DNA of 64,000 bases from Nostoc sp. FACHB-280 (GTDB lineage Bacteria; Cyanobacteriota; Cyanobacteriia; Cyanobacteriales; Nostocaceae). This document shows, in pieces, positions 1 to 7,895 of the stretch (its first letter is position 1; each line of letters begins with the position of its first letter). The stretch covers positions 81,177-145,176 of the forward strand of contig NZ_JACJSD010000018.1 in the NCBI RefSeq assembly GCF_014697615.1, written 5' to 3'. Both the position numbers and the translations under genes were made by a program. The notes under the pieces were generated by a model. It had not been told where the DNA came from and searched no databases. It was given only the letters and a program-made list of their open reading frames with translations.

Positions 1-561
1 TATCGGTTTTCTACCTATGCTTACTGGTGGATTCGCCAAGCAATTACGCGGGCGATCGCCGAAAAAGCCCGTACTATTCGCCTACCTATTCACATCACCG
101 AAAAACTCAATAAAATCAAAAAAGCCCAGCGTCAGTTATCGCAAAAACTCGGACGCGCCCCTTCAGTCGGTGAATTAGCCCAAGAACTAGACCTCACTCC
201 CAAACAAGTCAGAGAATACCTCGAAAAAGCCCGTTTACCCCTTTCCTTAGATTTACGCTTGGGAGACAACTACGACACCGAACTCGGAGAAATGCTAGAA
301 GATCCAGGCGCTTCTCCCGAAGAGTTTGTCATGCAAACCTCCCTCTCATCCGATTTAGAACGAGTCATGGCGGAACTCACCCCCCAACAGCGAGAAGTCA
401 TCACCTTGCGCTTTGGGTTAATTGATGGTCAAGCCTTAACCTTAGCCAGAATCGGTGAACTTCTAAACATTAGCCGTGAACGAGTCCGCCAAATAGAACG
501 GGAAGCCTTAAACAAACTCCGCAAATCCAAAGCCACCATGAATGAGTATTTGGCGAGTTAG
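1..561 (+). CDS. RNA polymerase sigma factor, group 2 (SigB/SigC/SigD type), 5' end missing
   Basis: An open frame runs in from the window edge (frame 1) and stops at 559-561, giving 186 visible residues. It starts inside region 2.4 (YRFSTYAYWWIRQAITRAIA, recognition of the -10 element), passes through region 3 and ends with region 4 (LTPQQREVITLRFGL, then the helix-turn-helix RIGELLNISRERVRQIEREA that contacts the -35 box). This is the sigma-70 family. The short C-terminus and the sequence between regions 3 and 4 look like a cyanobacterial group 2 (non-essential, stress or nutrient-responsive) factor rather than SigA, but the exact paralogue cannot be decided without the N-terminus. An ATG at 259 is internal and is not the start. 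Confidence 0.93.
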   Translation, partial: YRFSTYAYWWIRQAITRAIAEKARTIRLPIHITEKLNKIKKAQRQLSQKLGRAPSVGELAQELDLTPKQVREYLEKARLPLSLDLRLGDNYDTELGEMLEDPGASPEEFVMQTSLSSDLERVMAELTPQQREVITLRFGLIDGQALTLARIGELLNISRERVRQIEREALNKLRKSKATMNEYLAS

Positions 562-586
562 TTTTTTGTCTTTTGTTCTTTGTCCT

Positions 587-730
587 TGGTTATTAGTAAA
601 AGGGTTTAAGGGTGTAGGGGTACAGGGGTGTATGTATCCACAAGCCTTACGCCCCATACCCTTACACCCCTACACCCAATCTCGACAAACAAACTTTGTC
701 CGTAAGTCCTGAATAATTGACTAATAACCA
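587..730 (-). repeat. Miniature inverted-repeat-like element, reverse copy of the element at 13771-13905
   Basis: Read on the minus strand from 711 it begins caggacttacg and continues with a long stretch that matches the 13771-13905 element (gagattgggt, aggggtg, gggtatgggg, acacccct). One 13-bp end is intact at about 699-711. The other end is decayed, and the outer limits are an 11-bp inverted repeat tggttattagt (587-597) / actaataacca (720-730). A short minus-strand frame here is a by-product of the repeat, not a gene. Confidence 0.6.
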
Positions 731-906
731 TTAGGCGAGAAAATACTCCGGTTTTGGTACGGTTACACCGACTTCTATATGAAAATATGCCTGTTAAATT
801 ATTTATCAGGAACATAAAAACGGCAGCGATCGTTAAATATAAGACAGGCACATATTATCTCAGTTGCAAACATAACCGCCAGCAACGGTAGTATAGGAGG
901 CTAAAC

Positions 907-1260
907 GTGAGTAACCAATCCAATCGAGTCTCAGAAGAATTTTTCCCCAGCGACGCATCAGAAACCAGTAACTTACTGTGGCAATATGTTAAATCTTTAA
1001 GCCCCGAAACAGTGAGCCATTTATCTAAACCAACATCTCCAGAAGTCTTCCAAGTCATGGAACGTAACATTGTAGGGTTGTTAGGTAACTTACCACCAGA
1101 ACACTTTAATATGACCATTACAACCAGCCGGGAAAGTCTTGGTCGTCTCCTCGCTTCCGCAATGATTAGCGGTTATTTCCTGCGTAACGCTGAACAACGT
1201 ATGGATTTTGAAATGGCGCTACAAGGTACAGAAACCAATAATCAAGAAATTGAAGAGTAA
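907..1260 (+). CDS. DUF760 family protein
   Basis: 117-residue soluble protein recognised as DUF760, a family found in cyanobacteria and plant plastids with no assigned reaction. The body NLLWQYVKSLSPETV...SPEVFQVMERNIVGLLGNLP and the segment FNMTITTSRESLGRLLASAM are the typical conserved parts. The start is GTG at 907: a perfect AGGAGG lies at 895-900, six bases upstream, which decides it. The acidic tail is low in complexity. It stands alone, with a 400-bp spacer behind it holding stem-loops. Confidence 0.85.
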   Translation: MSNQSNRVSEEFFPSDASETSNLLWQYVKSLSPETVSHLSKPTSPEVFQVMERNIVGLLGNLPPEHFNMTITTSRESLGRLLASAMISGYFLRNAEQRMDFEMALQGTETNNQEIEE

Positions 1261-1327
1261 TGCAAAATTTCACTGTCCTGCGAAATCCTAATTACCTACC
1301 TTTGCTCACATCCAAATCCCTGTAATG

Positions 1328-1366
1328 CGTTAGCGACAGTCTCAATACAATGACTCATCGCTAACG
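1328..1366. other. Stem-loop in the DUF760-mutT spacer
   Basis: A perfect 9-bp inverted repeat, cgttagcga (1328-1336) and tcgctaacg (1358-1366), encloses a 21-base loop. No T-run follows, so it may be an RNA structure or a small repeat rather than a terminator. The rest of 1261-1532 shows no gene. Confidence 0.4.
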
Positions 1367-1532
1367 TCGTGAGGATTTGATTCAGGGTAATGAGTAGTTA
1401 TGAAGGGAGTGAGATGATATTAGATTTCTCAGAATAGATGAATCAATAGTTCTGAAATCAAAACTTGTAGCTTAGAGCGACTTCTGCGACAATATTTAAG
1501 AAATTAACAGAAATTTGACTATCAATCATATA

Positions 1533-1569
1533 AACTCGGCAGACACAAAATTAACCTGCCGAGTTTTTT
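1533..1569 (+). terminator. Intrinsic terminator-like hairpin
   Basis: Ten-bp perfect stem aactcggcag (1533-1542) / ctgccgagtt (1556-1565) followed by a T-run (gagttttttg). It lies 270 bp after the DUF760 gene, so it may end that transcript or an unseen small RNA from 1261-1530. Confidence 0.6.
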
Positions 1570-1581
1570 GATCAGTCTGTC

Positions 1582-1613
1582 AGATACCCGACTTCTTCAA
1601 AAGTCAGGTATCT
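1582..1613. repeat. Palindromic dispersed repeat (agatacccgactt type)
   Basis: Inverted repeat agatacccgactt (1582-1594) / aagtcaggtatct (1601-1613) with one mismatch. It is the same family as the perfect palindrome at 10152-10184. Confidence 0.55.
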
Positions 1614-1664
1614 TACCACTCCACTTAATTAAATAAATCACCAAATCTGTAATCTAAAATTAAT

Positions 1665-2069
1665 ATGACTTCTATTCCACATAAAATTATTGGTGTTGCC
1701 GTTATTTGGAATGAACAACAGCAAATTTTAATTGACCGCCGTCGTCAACAAGGTGCAATGGGTGGTTTATGGGAATTTCCTGGGGGCAAAATTGAGCCTG
1801 GAGAAACCATAGAAGAATGTATCCGGCGAGAAATAGCCGAAGAACTGGGTATAGAAATTACAGTCAAAGACCATCTCATCACCATCGACCATACTTATAC
1901 CCATTTGCGCGTAACTTTAACCGTGCATCACTGTCACCTGTTATCAGGTATTCCCCAACCTCTAGAATGTGAGGAAGTTCGCTGGGTAAGCTTAGATGAA
2001 TTAGAAAATTATGCTTTTCCCGAAGCTAATGGTCAAATTATCGCGGCTTTAAAAAGTGCTGAGTGCTGA
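1665..2069 (+). CDS. mutT: Nudix hydrolase, MutT-like (8-oxo-dGTP diphosphatase)
   Basis: 134 residues with a complete Nudix box at residues 41-63 (G41, E47, R55-E56, E59-E60, G62), preceded by the MGGLWEFPGG segment typical of MutT. In that family the enzyme hydrolyses oxidised dGTP so that 8-oxo-G is not built into DNA; substrate choice here is inferred from overall similarity. The last codons (KSAEC, stop) fall inside a gtgctgag heptamer repeat, so the extreme C-terminus is repeat-derived. Confidence 0.82.
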   Translation: MTSIPHKIIGVAVIWNEQQQILIDRRRQQGAMGGLWEFPGGKIEPGETIEECIRREIAEELGIEITVKDHLITIDHTYTHLRVTLTVHHCHLLSGIPQPLECEEVRWVSLDELENYAFPEANGQIIAALKSAEC

Positions 2070-2276
2070 GTGGGATTAAACAAGGGAGAGGGGGTAGACA
2101 AGGTAGAGGGGGTAAAACAAGGTTGAAGATTGCTCCCTTCTTGTCTCCCTACCTCCTGACCTCTGCCTTCTGCTTTAACATTGTCCACAAGTAACAATCT
2201 ATTAATTCAATTCAGTTCATCCCGGCAATTTTCTACAATAATGCCAGAGACTGTAAAAAATGGTGTCAGCAAGCAA

Positions 2277-2735
2277 ATGTCTAAAACTGTTGACGACGTA
2301 ATGAGCCGCAACCCGATTGTTGTTCGGACGGAAACTCCTCTAAAGGAAGCTATTCAAATTTTGGCAGAGAAACGCATCAGTGGGCTGCCTGTGGTGGATG
2401 ATGTCGGTCAACTGGTGGGGATTATCTCGGAAACTGACTTGATGTGGCAAGAAACTGGTGTAACTCCACCTGCCTACATTATGTTTTTGGATAGTGTGAT
2501 TTATTTAAAAAATCCTGCCACTTACGATCGCGATTTACATAAAGCGTTAGGGCAAACTGTGGGAGAAGTGATGAGTAAAAACCCCGTAACTATTTCTCCC
2601 AATAAAACCTTAAAAGAAGCCGCACAAATGATGCACGATCGCAATGTGCATCGCTTACCTGTCTTAGATAGCCAAGGTCAAGTTGTTGGCATACTTACCC
2701 GTGGTGATGTGATTCGGGCAATGGCAGCAAGTTAA
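2277..2735 (+). CDS. CBS domain pair protein
   Basis: Two CBS motifs in tandem: TVDDVMSRNPIVV...ISGLPVVDDVGQLVGIISETDL, then TVGEVMSKNPVTI...VHRLPVLDSQGQVVGILTRGDV, separated by a segment (TGVTPPAYIMFLDSVIYLK) typical of a conserved cyanobacterial two-CBS protein. CBS pairs bind adenine nucleotides and act as energy sensors; no effector domain is attached. The frame is open back to TTG 2181 and has ATGs at 2241 and 2277. I chose 2277 because the conserved part begins there (MSKTVDDVM); no clear ribosome site decides it. Confidence 0.85.
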   Translation: MSKTVDDVMSRNPIVVRTETPLKEAIQILAEKRISGLPVVDDVGQLVGIISETDLMWQETGVTPPAYIMFLDSVIYLKNPATYDRDLHKALGQTVGEVMSKNPVTISPNKTLKEAAQMMHDRNVHRLPVLDSQGQVVGILTRGDVIRAMAAS

Positions 2736-2855
2736 TCATGGTCATTAGTCATGAGTCCTTTGTCATTAGTTAGGAGTTTCTTGACTATTGACTATGGACA
2801 TTTGACGATTAACTATGGAGATTTTTTAAAACATTTTAGAAGTTAGGATCATTAA

Positions 2856-3521
2856 ATGAGTATTACTCCTGAGTCGGTAAGACAAATGCTCAGTTCTGAA
2901 GATTTGGGCGATCGCTTGCGTGCTGTCAATCAAATCCGCGACTTAGAACCCGCAGTTGGTTTAGAACTTGTGCAGCTTGCTATAGGTGATAGCAACTCAA
3001 GAGTGCGTTACTCAGCAGTGAGTCAGATGGATACACTCGGTAGCCAAGATTTGCAATTGTCTTTGAATATTTTACGCGATCGCCTGATCAATGACCCCGA
3101 AGCCGATGTGCAAGCCGCCGCCGCCGATTGTTTAGGTGCGCTCAAATTACACGATGCTTTTTTAGATTTACAGCACCTTTACCACTCGACTAATGAGTGG
3201 TTAGTTCAATTCAGCATCATTGCCGCATTAGGCGAATTAGGTGATCCTCGGTCTTTTGAGTTACTCAAAGAAGCCCTGTCATCCGAAAATGAATTAGTCC
3301 AAACTGCTGCCATTAGTTCCTTTGGTGATTTAGGAGATACCGCAGCCATTCCTTTATTAGCACCATACTCTACTAATCCCGATTGGCAAATGCGCTATAG
3401 AGTCGCCCAAGCTTTAGCCAGACTGGGTGGCGCAGAAGCCAAAGCGATATTAGAAACTATGGTGAATGATGAAGTCGAAGCAGTCGCCACAGAAGCACAG
3501 AAATCTTTGCAGACTTTTTAG
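2856..3521 (+). CDS. nblB: HEAT-repeat protein, phycobilisome degradation factor NblB-like
   Basis: 221 residues made of HEAT/PBS-lyase-type helical repeats (for example FSIIAALGELGDPRSFELL and RYRVAQALARLGGAEAKAIL). Length and sequence fit NblB, a relative of the CpcE/CpcF bilin lyases needed for phycobilisome breakdown during nutrient stress; NblB is thought to act on phycocyanobilin-bearing proteins. The family includes several lyase-like paralogues, so the symbol is likely but not certain. A HIP1-containing hairpin follows at 3539-3571. Confidence 0.75.
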   Translation: MSITPESVRQMLSSEDLGDRLRAVNQIRDLEPAVGLELVQLAIGDSNSRVRYSAVSQMDTLGSQDLQLSLNILRDRLINDPEADVQAAAADCLGALKLHDAFLDLQHLYHSTNEWLVQFSIIAALGELGDPRSFELLKEALSSENELVQTAAISSFGDLGDTAAIPLLAPYSTNPDWQMRYRVAQALARLGGAEAKAILETMVNDEVEAVATEAQKSLQTF

Positions 3522-3538
3522 TGATTCGCTAATTTAGA

Positions 3539-3571
3539 CGATCGCACCGTTGTGAGTTGCAGGTGCGATCG
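3539..3571 (+). terminator. Hairpin built from HIP1 sequence behind nblB
   Basis: Perfect 10-bp inverted repeat cgatcgcacc (3539-3548) / ggtgcgatcg (3562-3571). It sits 18 bp after the nblB stop and could reduce read-through. No T-run follows. Confidence 0.45.
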
Positions 3572-3818
3572 CTTGCTACATCAGAAAAGTCTTAAGATTA
3601 TTTGTGTCACAATTGAGGAACAAACAATAAATCCCACAAACGAGCAAGCGCAAGCCTGTGTGCGTGTCTGCCAAATGTTATCAAACACCTATCGCAGTAT
3701 AGAGTTATTCCGCTTTGATGACCAAACCAAAATAGTGTTTATTTTTGTGAATGAGGAAATTCAAATCATTGTACCCCCTGATGGAAATTGGAGGTTTTTC
3801 AATGCGTCCGAATTTTGA
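3552..3818 (+). CDS. Small conserved unknown protein (DUF6888-like)
   Basis: Up to 88 residues. The conserved part begins near INPTNEQAQACVRVCQMLSN and ends DGNWRFF; I associate it with the cyanobacterial DUF6888 family from memory, with no known function. The only start codons upstream are GTG 3552, which lies in a hairpin loop, and TTG 3573, so the true start is uncertain. Its 3' end overlaps the next gene by 17 bp, which suggests translational coupling of the two. Confidence 0.6.
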   Translation: MSCRCDRLLHQKSLKIICVTIEEQTINPTNEQAQACVRVCQMLSNTYRSIELFRFDDQTKIVFIFVNEEIQIIVPPDGNWRFFNASEF

Positions 3819-4047
3819 AGCTATGACTAACAAAGAATTGATAGCTTATGCGCTGGCACATCGTGAGGATGTAGAGCCTTTGCGTGTACTGTATAGTCGT
3901 CGTACTCCAGACTCGGAAGCGACATGGTACGGGCCAATGTTTGCTGAAGATGGTACGCCAATTGAAGAGAATATTCGGATAGCGGAAGAAGCAATTAGAC
4001 AACGTATTGAACAAGCAGAGAAAAGAAAACAAGATTCTCAAAGTTAG
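3802..4047 (+). CDS. Small conserved unknown protein (DUF6887-like)
   Basis: 81 residues starting MRPNFEAMTNKELIAYALAH, with a charged, helical C-terminus (EAIRQRIEQAEKRKQ). I associate it from memory with DUF6887, a cyanobacterial family often found next to DUF6888. The start at 3802 is supported by GGAGGT at 3790-3795, which lies inside the upstream gene. The frame is open further upstream but lacks the family-like start. Small size, overlap and pairing resemble two-gene modules such as toxin-antitoxin pairs, but nothing in the sequence proves that. Confidence 0.65.
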   Translation: MRPNFEAMTNKELIAYALAHREDVEPLRVLYSRRTPDSEATWYGPMFAEDGTPIEENIRIAEEAIRQRIEQAEKRKQDSQS

Positions 4048-4048
4048 G

Positions 4049-4567
4049 TTATCCGCCAAATACTTGCGGCCAAGTTGTCACAATAAAAACAGCAACTGCG
4101 GCTACTGCTAATAAGCCTTGAATCAGATTTCCGACTAATGTACCGACTACAATGCCTATACCTGCTTTTACTGCTGGCCATAATTCTCGGCGGTAAATAA
4201 ATTCACCCACAATTGCGCCTAATAGCGGCCCGAATAACATTCCGAGTAACGGCCCGCCAAAAGGTAAAGCTGGTAATAATCCCAAAATTCCTAATACTAA
4301 CCCCACAACTGCGCCAATTTGTCCCCATTTACTAGCACCTGCTTGTTTTGCACCTACGTAACTTGCTAAAAAGTCAACGCCTATACTTAACAGCAAAACA
4401 ATGACTGTGACTATTAACGGTATCTTAATCGCTGCAAAAGAACCGCTTATAATTCCCCAAATAATAATGGCAGCTAAAATTAAGCTGCTACCAGGAATTG
4501 CTGGCACTACAGCACCAATAATTCCCACAACCATTAAGGCAATTAGTAACCAATAAATAATTTGCAT
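4049..4567 (-). CDS. DUF456 family membrane protein
   Basis: 172 residues, almost wholly hydrophobic, with about five membrane segments and many Gly and Pro residues (AVVPAIPGSSLILAA, GQIGAVVGLVLGILGLLPALPFGGPLLGMLFGPLLGA). This is the DUF456 pattern with its glycine-zipper-like segments; the function is unknown. It begins 13 bp after the CCB assembly gene ends, so the two are probably co-transcribed. It converges with the DUF6887-like gene, with one base between their ends. Confidence 0.85.
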   Translation of the reverse strand: MQIIYWLLIALMVVGIIGAVVPAIPGSSLILAAIIIWGIISGSFAAIKIPLIVTVIVLLLSIGVDFLASYVGAKQAGASKWGQIGAVVGLVLGILGLLPALPFGGPLLGMLFGPLLGAIVGEFIYRRELWPAVKAGIGIVVGTLVGNLIQGLLAVAAVAVFIVTTWPQVFGG

Positions 4568-4580
4568 AAGTAATTTTTAA

Positions 4581-5237
4581 TTATGAAGCATCAACGCTGA
4601 TTTGTTGGAGAGTTACGGCTAATTTATCAGCAATGCCAGCAATCCAATTTTCATCTTGTTTGGTGTAACTTCTGGGTGCATTAGCTCCTAAAATCATCAC
4701 ACCTTGATTGCCAATTGGTTGACAAATTACTCCTTGAGTATTTTCGGGTAAGTAATCAAATTCTATTCTGCCTGGGTAGAGGTTTAACGCTACTAAATAA
4801 ACTGGCTGTTGTTTTTCGATAACCCGATTGAATATTGCCCCTGGTAAGACTTCTGATTTAGAACCCAGAATACCGCGACGTAACAAAACTTTGCCTTGAT
4901 ATACAACTACCAGCGATCGCGTGACGGTATTAGTTAATATCAAATGAGATGCCCAAGCTAGTTCTGTTTTCACGGCTTCTGGTAAGTCTTCTGACAGCAC
5001 AAAACCTTCTTCCCCAATCAGTTCCACAGCTTCAGGCGATCGCGGCTGTACTTGCTGCCAAATTAACCCTGTTAAAATTAACACAGCACTCAAAATTACC
5101 CCCAACACATCGCCACGGGATTGGGATTCTGTGAGTTCTGGTGTTAATACACGGTTAATCAGCAAAAGTATAGCGCCTAACCCACCAACAACTATGGGTA
5201 AACGGCGCAAAACTCGATTGGGATCAGGTTTAGTCAT
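4581..5237 (-). CDS. Cofactor assembly of complex C subunit B (CCB2/CCB4-like)
   Basis: 218 residues. Two N-terminal membrane helices (about 13-30 and 43-62) are followed by a soluble domain (EAVELIGEEGFVLSEDLP ... GVMILGANAPRSYTKQDENW). This matches the cyanobacterial/plastid CCB2/CCB4 family, which takes part in covalent attachment of heme c(i) (heme x) to cytochrome b6 on the stromal side. The assignment rests on recognition of the family, not on catalytic residues. A heptamer repeat lies directly upstream. Confidence 0.8.
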   Translation of the reverse strand: MTKPDPNRVLRRLPIVVGGLGAILLLINRVLTPELTESQSRGDVLGVILSAVLILTGLIWQQVQPRSPEAVELIGEEGFVLSEDLPEAVKTELAWASHLILTNTVTRSLVVVYQGKVLLRRGILGSKSEVLPGAIFNRVIEKQQPVYLVALNLYPGRIEFDYLPENTQGVICQPIGNQGVMILGANAPRSYTKQDENWIAGIADKLAVTLQQISVDAS

Positions 5238-5241
5238 TGTT

Positions 5242-5277
5242 CAGTGCTGAGTGCTGAGTACTGCGTGCTGAGTGCTA
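5242..5277. repeat. Short tandem heptamer repeat (gtgctga)n
   Basis: Imperfect copies of gtgctga run in tandem (gtgctgagtgctgag, then tgcgtgctgagtgct). This type of short tandem repeat is common in the spacers of filamentous cyanobacteria. Confidence 0.6.
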
Positions 5278-5308
5278 AAATTTCACTCTTCACACTTCAT
5301 ACTTTCCC

Positions 5309-6046
5309 TTACTCTTCTCCAGGTTCAATTATGCGTTGAAACAGATAGCCTGTACCGCGTGCAGTCAGGATTAGTTCTGGATTACTAGGATCGTCTTCTA
5401 ATTTTGCCCGTAACCGAGAGATATGCACATCTACCACCCGCGTATCTACATGGCGTTCTGGTGTGTATCCCCAAACTTCTTGCAAAATTTCAGAACGAGA
5501 AAAAGCTTCACCAGAACGACTAACTAGCAATTCTAGTAAACTGAATTCCATTCCTGTCAAGCGAATGCGTTCATCGCCTTTGTAGACTTGCCGTTTGTTG
5601 GTATCGATTTTGATATTCCCTACGTGAATTACTCCGGAACTGGGAATTCCCGATGCACCTGTTTTATCGACACGACGCAAGACTGAGCGAATCCGCGCTT
5701 CTAGCTCTTTGGGGGAGAATGGTTTAACTACATAGTCATCAGCACCTAATTCTAAACCCGTGATGCGATCGGCAACGTCCCCCAAGGCTGTTAGCATAAT
5801 AATAGGGACATCTGATTCCTTACGTAATTCTTGACACACGCCATAGCCATCGAGCTTTGGCATCATCACATCCAACACTACTAAATCAGGATCAGATTTG
5901 CGAAAAGTGTCCAACGCTTCTTCACCGTCGCCAGCTGTCACCACATCGTAGCCAATCATCGAAAGGCGCGTTTCTAAAATCCGCCGAATGCTGGCTTCAT
6001 CGTCTACCACCAGAATTTTTTCTTTATGACTTTCCAAGTTTCTCAA
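5309..6046 (-). CDS. rpaB: Response regulator RpaB (OmpR family)
   Basis: 245 residues: receiver domain with acidic pocket (VVDDE), phosphoacceptor D59 (LVVLDVMMPKLDG) and the conserved Lys of VVKPFSP, followed by an OmpR-type winged helix (RHVDTRVVDVHISRLRAKLE). The near-complete identity with known RpaB (ycf27) proteins over ETRLSMIGYDVVTA and SDVPIIMLTALGDVADR makes the assignment firm. RpaB is essential in cyanobacteria, partners with the kinase NblS (Hik33) and binds HLR1 sites in high-light and photosystem promoters. It is divergent from radA, with 167 bp of AT-rich DNA between. Confidence 0.95.
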   Translation of the reverse strand: MRNLESHKEKILVVDDEASIRRILETRLSMIGYDVVTAGDGEEALDTFRKSDPDLVVLDVMMPKLDGYGVCQELRKESDVPIIMLTALGDVADRITGLELGADDYVVKPFSPKELEARIRSVLRRVDKTGASGIPSSGVIHVGNIKIDTNKRQVYKGDERIRLTGMEFSLLELLVSRSGEAFSRSEILQEVWGYTPERHVDTRVVDVHISRLRAKLEDDPSNPELILTARGTGYLFQRIIEPGEE

Positions 6047-6213
6047 CGCTCCTTAACTAAAATTTTTCATGATTAATTTTTAATACCATAATATTAAGAT
6101 ATCATTCCCACAATTGATTTGAAAAATGCGGTAGAACCCACTTTTCTTTGACTTTAGATTTTTGTAAGAATTAAGAAAAAATTAAGAATAATTAACTTAA
6201 TTAAGATTTAAGA

Positions 6214-7782
6214 ATGCCTAAGCCTAAAACCTTTTACATTTGTAACGAATGTGGTGCAGAATCTCCCCAATGGTTTGGTAGATGTCCTAATTGCGGAACC
6301 TACAATTCTTTAGAAGAACAAATTGCGATTCAATCTTCTGTTGATGTACCGACAAGGGGCGGAGTTAGCAGTTGGCACAAAGAGCAAAATAATGGTAAGC
6401 CTAACGCTAAACCAGCAAAACCGCGAGCTTCGCTGACTTTTGATCAAATTAGCGATCGCCAAGTCACGCGCTGGGAATCTGGCTATGGAGAATTAGATCG
6501 AGTTTTGGGTGGTGGCGTTGTTCCTGGTTCAATGGTATTAATCGGTGGTGATCCGGGAATTGGGAAATCGACATTATTGTTGCAAGTATCCAACCAACTG
6601 GCGCAGAGATACCGTATTCTTTACGTTTCTGGGGAAGAATCAGGACAACAAGTCAAATTGCGGGCTTTGCGTTTGGGTGTATCCAAACCAATGAATGTAG
6701 TTGGGAATGGTAATGGTAAACAAGCTGAATCTGAGGAGAATACAGAAGAGTCAGAAACATCGGCGACTCCAGAAGTAGTAGAAGCAGAAAACCCCGAAGG
6801 GATAAGTGCAGACTTGTATGTTTTACCAGAAACTGATTTAGAAGAAATTCTGCGTGAAATAGATTCCCTCAGACCGAATGTTGCAATTATCGATAGTATT
6901 CAAACAGTGTTTTTTCCGGCTTTGACATCTGCACCTGGTTCGGTAGCCCAGGTAAGGGAATGTACCGCAGCCTTGATGAAGGTGGCGAAACATGAAGATA
7001 TTACGATGTTAATTGTGGGACACGTCACCAAAGAAGGTGCGATCGCCGGGCCGAAAGTTTTAGAACACTTAGTAGATACAGTATTGTACTTTGAAGGCGA
7101 TCGCTTTGCCTCCCACCGCTTATTAAGAACCGTGAAAAACCGTTTTGGTGCTACTCACGAAATCGGTATTTTTGAAATGGTGGAACACGGACTGCGAGAA
7201 GTTTCTAACCCTTCAGAGTTATTTTTAGGCAATCGTGATGATCCCGCACCTGGTACAGCCATTGTTGTAGCTTGCGAAGGTACACGCCCGATTGTGGTGG
7301 AATTGCAAGCCCTTGTTAGCCCTACCAGTTATCCTTCCCCGCGACGGGCTGGAACTGGTGTAGACTACAACCGCTTGGTACAAATTCTCGCCGTCTTAGA
7401 AAAACGTGTGGGGATTCCCATGTCTAAATTAGATTCTTATGTTGCTTCGGCGGGTGGATTGAGTGTAGTGGAACCAGCCGTAGATTTAGGAGTCGCGATC
7501 GCTATTGTTGCCAGTTTCCGCGATCGCATTGTTGACCCTGGTACAGTTTTGATTGGGGAAGTCGGCTTGGGTGGACAAGTCCGCGCCGTTTCCCAAATGG
7601 AACTGCGGTTAAAAGAAGCAGCTAAATTGGGATTTAAAAGAGCGATCGTCCCGAAAGGCACAAAATTTCCCGACCTTAACCTAGAAATCTTACCAGTATC
7701 CAAAGTAATTGATGCCATTATCGCCGCCATCCCCCATCAAACCCTAGAAGATAGCGATTTCGATCCCGACGATGACGAATAG
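6214..7782 (+). CDS. radA: DNA repair protein RadA/Sms
   Basis: 522 residues. Four-Cys zinc finger at 10-28 (C10, C13, C24, C27), RecA-like ATPase with Walker A GGDPGIGKST (111-120), Walker B VAIIDS, the RadA signature KNRFG (308-312), then a Lon-like C-terminal domain. RadA promotes branch migration in recombination repair. The acidic, Ser/Thr-rich insert at about 163-198 is of the type seen in cyanobacterial RadA proteins and is probably disordered. The gene starts 167 bp from rpaB, on the opposite strand. Confidence 0.96.
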   Translation: MPKPKTFYICNECGAESPQWFGRCPNCGTYNSLEEQIAIQSSVDVPTRGGVSSWHKEQNNGKPNAKPAKPRASLTFDQISDRQVTRWESGYGELDRVLGGGVVPGSMVLIGGDPGIGKSTLLLQVSNQLAQRYRILYVSGEESGQQVKLRALRLGVSKPMNVVGNGNGKQAESEENTEESETSATPEVVEAENPEGISADLYVLPETDLEEILREIDSLRPNVAIIDSIQTVFFPALTSAPGSVAQVRECTAALMKVAKHEDITMLIVGHVTKEGAIAGPKVLEHLVDTVLYFEGDRFASHRLLRTVKNRFGATHEIGIFEMVEHGLREVSNPSELFLGNRDDPAPGTAIVVACEGTRPIVVELQALVSPTSYPSPRRAGTGVDYNRLVQILAVLEKRVGIPMSKLDSYVASAGGLSVVEPAVDLGVAIAIVASFRDRIVDPGTVLIGEVGLGGQVRAVSQMELRLKEAAKLGFKRAIVPKGTKFPDLNLEILPVSKVIDAIIAAIPHQTLEDSDFDPDDDE

Positions 7783-7825
7783 GTAATAGGTAATAGGGGA
7801 CAGGTTATAGAATCTCCCCTCAACA

Positions 7826-7880
7826 CTGGTTACTGAGCGCAGCGCCTCCCTGAGCCTGTCGAAGGGCCGAAGTACACCCC
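7826..7880. repeat. Dispersed repeat, ctggttactgagcgcagcg...cgaagtacacccc
   Basis: This 55-bp unit between radA and the Uma2 gene recurs at 48336-48390 and, in part, at 56327-56373. The shared parts are ttactgag, cctgagc, cgaaggg and cgaagta. Confidence 0.65.
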
Positions 7881-7895
7881 ACACCCCTACTCAAC

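Noticed and set aside
606..851. 81-residue minus-strand frame
   Set aside because: It is the translation of the miniature repeat, sharing its peptide with a frame in the 13771 copy; repeat DNA explains the similarity.
855..1118. 87-residue minus-strand frame
   Set aside because: Antisense shadow of the DUF760 gene.
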